Positions 61,321-64,000 of a DNA stretch of 64,000 nucleotides are shown piece by piece. Source of the stretch: Phorcus lineatus (taxonomy: Eukaryota > Mollusca > Gastropoda > Trochida > Trochidae); contig OV121087.1 of assembly GCA_921293015.1 (NCBI GenBank), positions 35,757,235 through 35,821,234 of the forward strand, read 5' to 3'. Below the pieces are notes generated by a model. That model saw only the letters and a program-made list of their open reading frames with translations, did not search any database and was not told where the DNA came from. The stretch's first letter is position 1; each line of letters opens with the position of its first letter. Both the position numbers and the translations under genes were made by a program.

Positions 61321-61882
61321 CACACGTCAACCATTTCATTCTTTGCTAGTGGTAATGAGAAATATCTGAACTTGTACCTTACGACTGAACAATATCAAAC
61401 CTCAGCTTAATACTAAATATAATAAACCACTAATACATTTTTATATTACAACTGTACCATGGGCCATGTAGCCACGACAAAATAAAAAAAATGAATGAAT
61501 CACTGAATTAATGACACCATGTACAAATTGTAAGCATGAACACACGTCAACCATTTCATTCTCTGGTAGTGGTAATGAGAAATATCTGAAGTTGTACCTT
61601 ACGACTGAACAATATCAAAAATCAGCATAATACTAAACGACATGAAACGACAAAATAAAAAAATGAATGAATCACTGAATTAATGACACCATGTACAAAT
61701 TGTAAGCATGAACACACGTCAACCATTTCATTCTCTGGTAGTGGTAATGAGAAATATCTGAAGTTGTACCTTACGACTGAACAATATCAAAAATCAGCAT
61801 AATATTAAATGACATGAAACGACAAAATAAAAAAATGAATGAATCACTGAATTAATGACACCATGTATAAATTGTAAGCATG
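61321..61882 (+). repeat. 172-bp tandem repeat, about 3 copies
   Basis: cacacgtcaaccatttcatt recurs at 61321, 61541 and 61713. Copies 2 and 3 are nearly identical. Copy 1 has an extra 48 bp (cataccatgggcc-type block around 61430-61480). Confidence 0.9.
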
Positions 61883-61912
61883 ACAAGACGGATGGTGTGA
61901 TACCCGTTAAAA

Positions 61913-62182
61913 ATGTCTGAATATAATAAATACTTGCTTGATTGCCTTGTGACATGCACTTCTAATGAAGAACCCAACTTGCCTAGGTTTCTCTCAATCA
62001 CAGATAGACAGAAAGTTTGGTACAGTGATAAGGCCACGTCGAGACATTATTCATCCCATGTTTTACAGAGGTTTAATAGATCGTTATTCATGCTGAACCA
62101 AAAGCGTGCATTTACATATTCCCTTTTAAGATTCTACAAAGAAGTTCGGGACCTTTGTATTAAGAATCTCCCTTTGTTTTGA
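61913..62182 (+). CDS. Unrecognised 89-codon ORF beside a 172-bp tandem array
   Basis: The ATG has a favourable A at -3 (aaaaATGtct). The product is charged and leucine/arginine-rich, beginning MSEYNKYLLDCLVTC and ending DLCIKNLPLF before TGA. No family was recognised. It starts about 30 bp after the tandem repeat ends. It could be a small gene, a relic, or chance. Confidence 0.18.
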   Translation: MSEYNKYLLDCLVTCTSNEEPNLPRFLSITDRQKVWYSDKATSRHYSSHVLQRFNRSLFMLNQKRAFTYSLLRFYKEVRDLCIKNLPLF

Positions 62183-62423
62183 CCGTCGTGATAGAAAGAA
62201 TTATGATTAATGGTACAGACAATGTACCAAAAGAGTCACATATAGAGTTCATGACTTTGAATGAATTCGGTTGAAGAGAATGAAATCAAAGCAATGTCTT
62301 AGAGAAGTGTACATGGAAAATTAATAATTATCCTTTACATTTACATTTAACAGCATATCAAAAAGACCTCAAGAAATAATGTCTTCATTGGTTTTTGTAT
62401 ATTTGTAAAAGTAATATCCGTCC

Positions 62424-62624
62424 TTAAAGAGTCTGTCCTATCGGCAATAGGTCCGCCAATTTATGTTAAGTTTTGGGGGAATGACATGAAAAATGGCGCT
62501 GTATCTTTTACAAATACAACACCATTATAAAGATAAACCATATTGTCAAGATGTCAAATCTAAATCAAATGTTTCCTTGAGTTTCGTCTCCACAAAAAAT
62601 ATCCCGAAAGGACTGTCCCTTTAA
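62424..62624. mobile_element. TTAA-bounded MITE, about 200 bp
   Basis: ttaaagagtctgtcctatcg g and ccgaaaggactgtcccttta a are imperfect inverted repeats ending in TTAA on both sides. It has no coding capacity. Confidence 0.7.
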
Positions 62625-62639
62625 TGGAAAGGACGGAAT

Positions 62640-64000
62640 GGTGTGCACCAAATTCAGTATCAACAAGTTTTCAACTTTTTTCGACCTATTTCATATTTCA
62701 TATTTTCATATGCTATTTCAAAATTAAAAAAAAATCTGTGTCGTCTCCAACTCATTCAAAACTAAAGGATGAAAGGTCCACATAGGATCTTTTAAATACC
62801 AGACAATATCCTCTCTTTAAAATATTTAAAAATGCACTGAAATATACCATTAAATCATCTGAACCTAAACAAAAACCGTGGGAGTAAACAGAAGCTCGTT
62901 CGTGATCCAAATGCTTTACAGTCAGTGGAGGAAATTTTACCTATTCAATGACATGATACTGTAGCTCTTTTATTGCCAAACACATTAAAATTTGACGGTA
63001 TTTATCGATAAAACTTGCCAGCATGAAGAGAAAGGAACAGACGAAAGCCTCGAACCCTTAACAGAAGCTTGGCACGGAAAGATGAAAGACGTCCAGGTAT
63101 ACTAAGACAGGTGGAATCGTCGAGGGGTGTAACATTGTCTTGGGTCGTGTTTGAAGACTGATCTACCCTCATGGTAAGAAGATTAACAGAAAAAGAAGAC
63201 GTAACAAGATTACAGTACTTATACTTGTAGTAAAATGTGCTGTTGTATCGTCTATTTTGAGTTAGAGTTAGAAAATCAATGTAAAAAGGCAAAAATTATG
63301 ATAACAAATTGTATGCAGTTAACGATTAACATTTAAAAGGTTTTAAAAAATAACTTATGAAATTCTTCTGGTTCTAACTAGGATGTAACCTAGTTAAGAA
63401 AGCTTCTGATGGCACCGTTTGCGTAAACGGTGGCTTCCATCAACTTATTCGGAGACGGATTTGTACAAGTAATTCGCACGAAGAACAACCAGCATGTACA
63501 TCATGTATAATTATCTTAACTTATGAATAAAAGCAAAACATTTTCGCCGGAGGCAATTAATACTGTCACAATAAAAAATCTGAATGTAAACTAACTCTTT
63601 GAACGGGCGTCTAAATCACCCTAAGACTCTATACTGTCTGACCGAATAACAATTACTTCCACGTTATTCAATTCGTATCAAGCATCCTTTCAAAAGTCAA
63701 CAATTCCTCCAACACCGATACATATGCGGAGACGGTTTCATCAAAGAGTCAAATAGCAGTTCGTATAAATATGCATACATTCACAATGTTTGTAAAAGAC
63801 TTGGTTGTTAGTAAGATATCTTTTCAAACTTGTTTTAAGAAAAATCATTTTCTTTTGATGGGGAAAGAAAAGGTTGAGAGTTTTAAAAGGAAGAAACCAT
63901 TAAGTTGAAAGCTTCTCACTGTTAGCAATACCGATCTAAACCGCAGGGGGTTTCTTAATACAGCATAGGCTGCACTTATACCTGTTATTCACAGTCAATA
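62640..64000. other. AT-rich flank, no gene recognised
   Basis: The minus-strand ORF 63002-63292 contains a somewhat protein-like stretch (RGFRLFLSLHAGKFYR end) but has no recognised domain or splice context. Confidence 0.45.

Noticed and set aside
63002-63292. 96-codon minus ORF as a gene or first exon
   Set aside because: No signal peptide, domain or donor in a suitable phase was seen.

Overview
The window is nuclear DNA from an animal. It is AT-rich, has no long open frames, carries abundant micro- and minisatellites and short inverted-repeat transposons, and holds a spliced gene with canonical GT-AG introns. The protein family, the gene structure and the repeat style (TTAA-bounded MITEs, tRNA-derived SINE fragments, foldback elements) suggest a lophotrochozoan, most likely a mollusc. 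That assignment is an inference and is not proven by any single feature.

The main content is one multi-exon gene on the minus strand. I traced it through 13 coding exons from 38817 down to 3921. The exons are 35 to 322 bp, so most are invisible to a plain ORF scan. Every exon-exon junction keeps phase, giving 1586 bp and 528 continuous codons with no stop. The protein is cysteine-rich and looks extracellular. It contains two related copies of an invertebrate cysteine-rich module that I recognise, from memory, as the DUF7042/7043/7044/7045 type. Its hallmarks are C-x-F-P near the start of the module, then an RYTC...NV-Q segment, then a C-P-F/I-x-G-x-F segment, then a C-x-A/R segment. A single ShKT domain (six cysteines) on its own symmetric phase 1-1 exon sits between the two copies. 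The 5' end (signal peptide and promoter) and the 3' end are not identified; the gene probably runs past base 1.

Layout: 1-3920, repeats and the unresolved 3' side of the gene, with a 113-bp tandem array, tRNA-like sequences and a SINE. 3921-9563, second module (5 exons). 12388-12504, ShKT exon. 14920-38817, first module (7 exons) spread over 24 kb, with introns up to 7.9 kb carrying MITEs, foldbacks and microsatellites. 38818-64000, no recognised gene: one candidate extra exon near 40.6 kb, many tandem arrays, large hairpins (54.6 and 60.3 kb), a 17-copy 36-bp array, and a CRE plus TCTCGCGAGA promoter-like cluster at 57.4-57.8 kb.

No bacterial-type operon, CRISPR array, rRNA, intact tRNA, viral gene or transposase ORF was recognised. 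Most ORFs of 60-170 codons here are chance frames or lie in low-complexity repeats.
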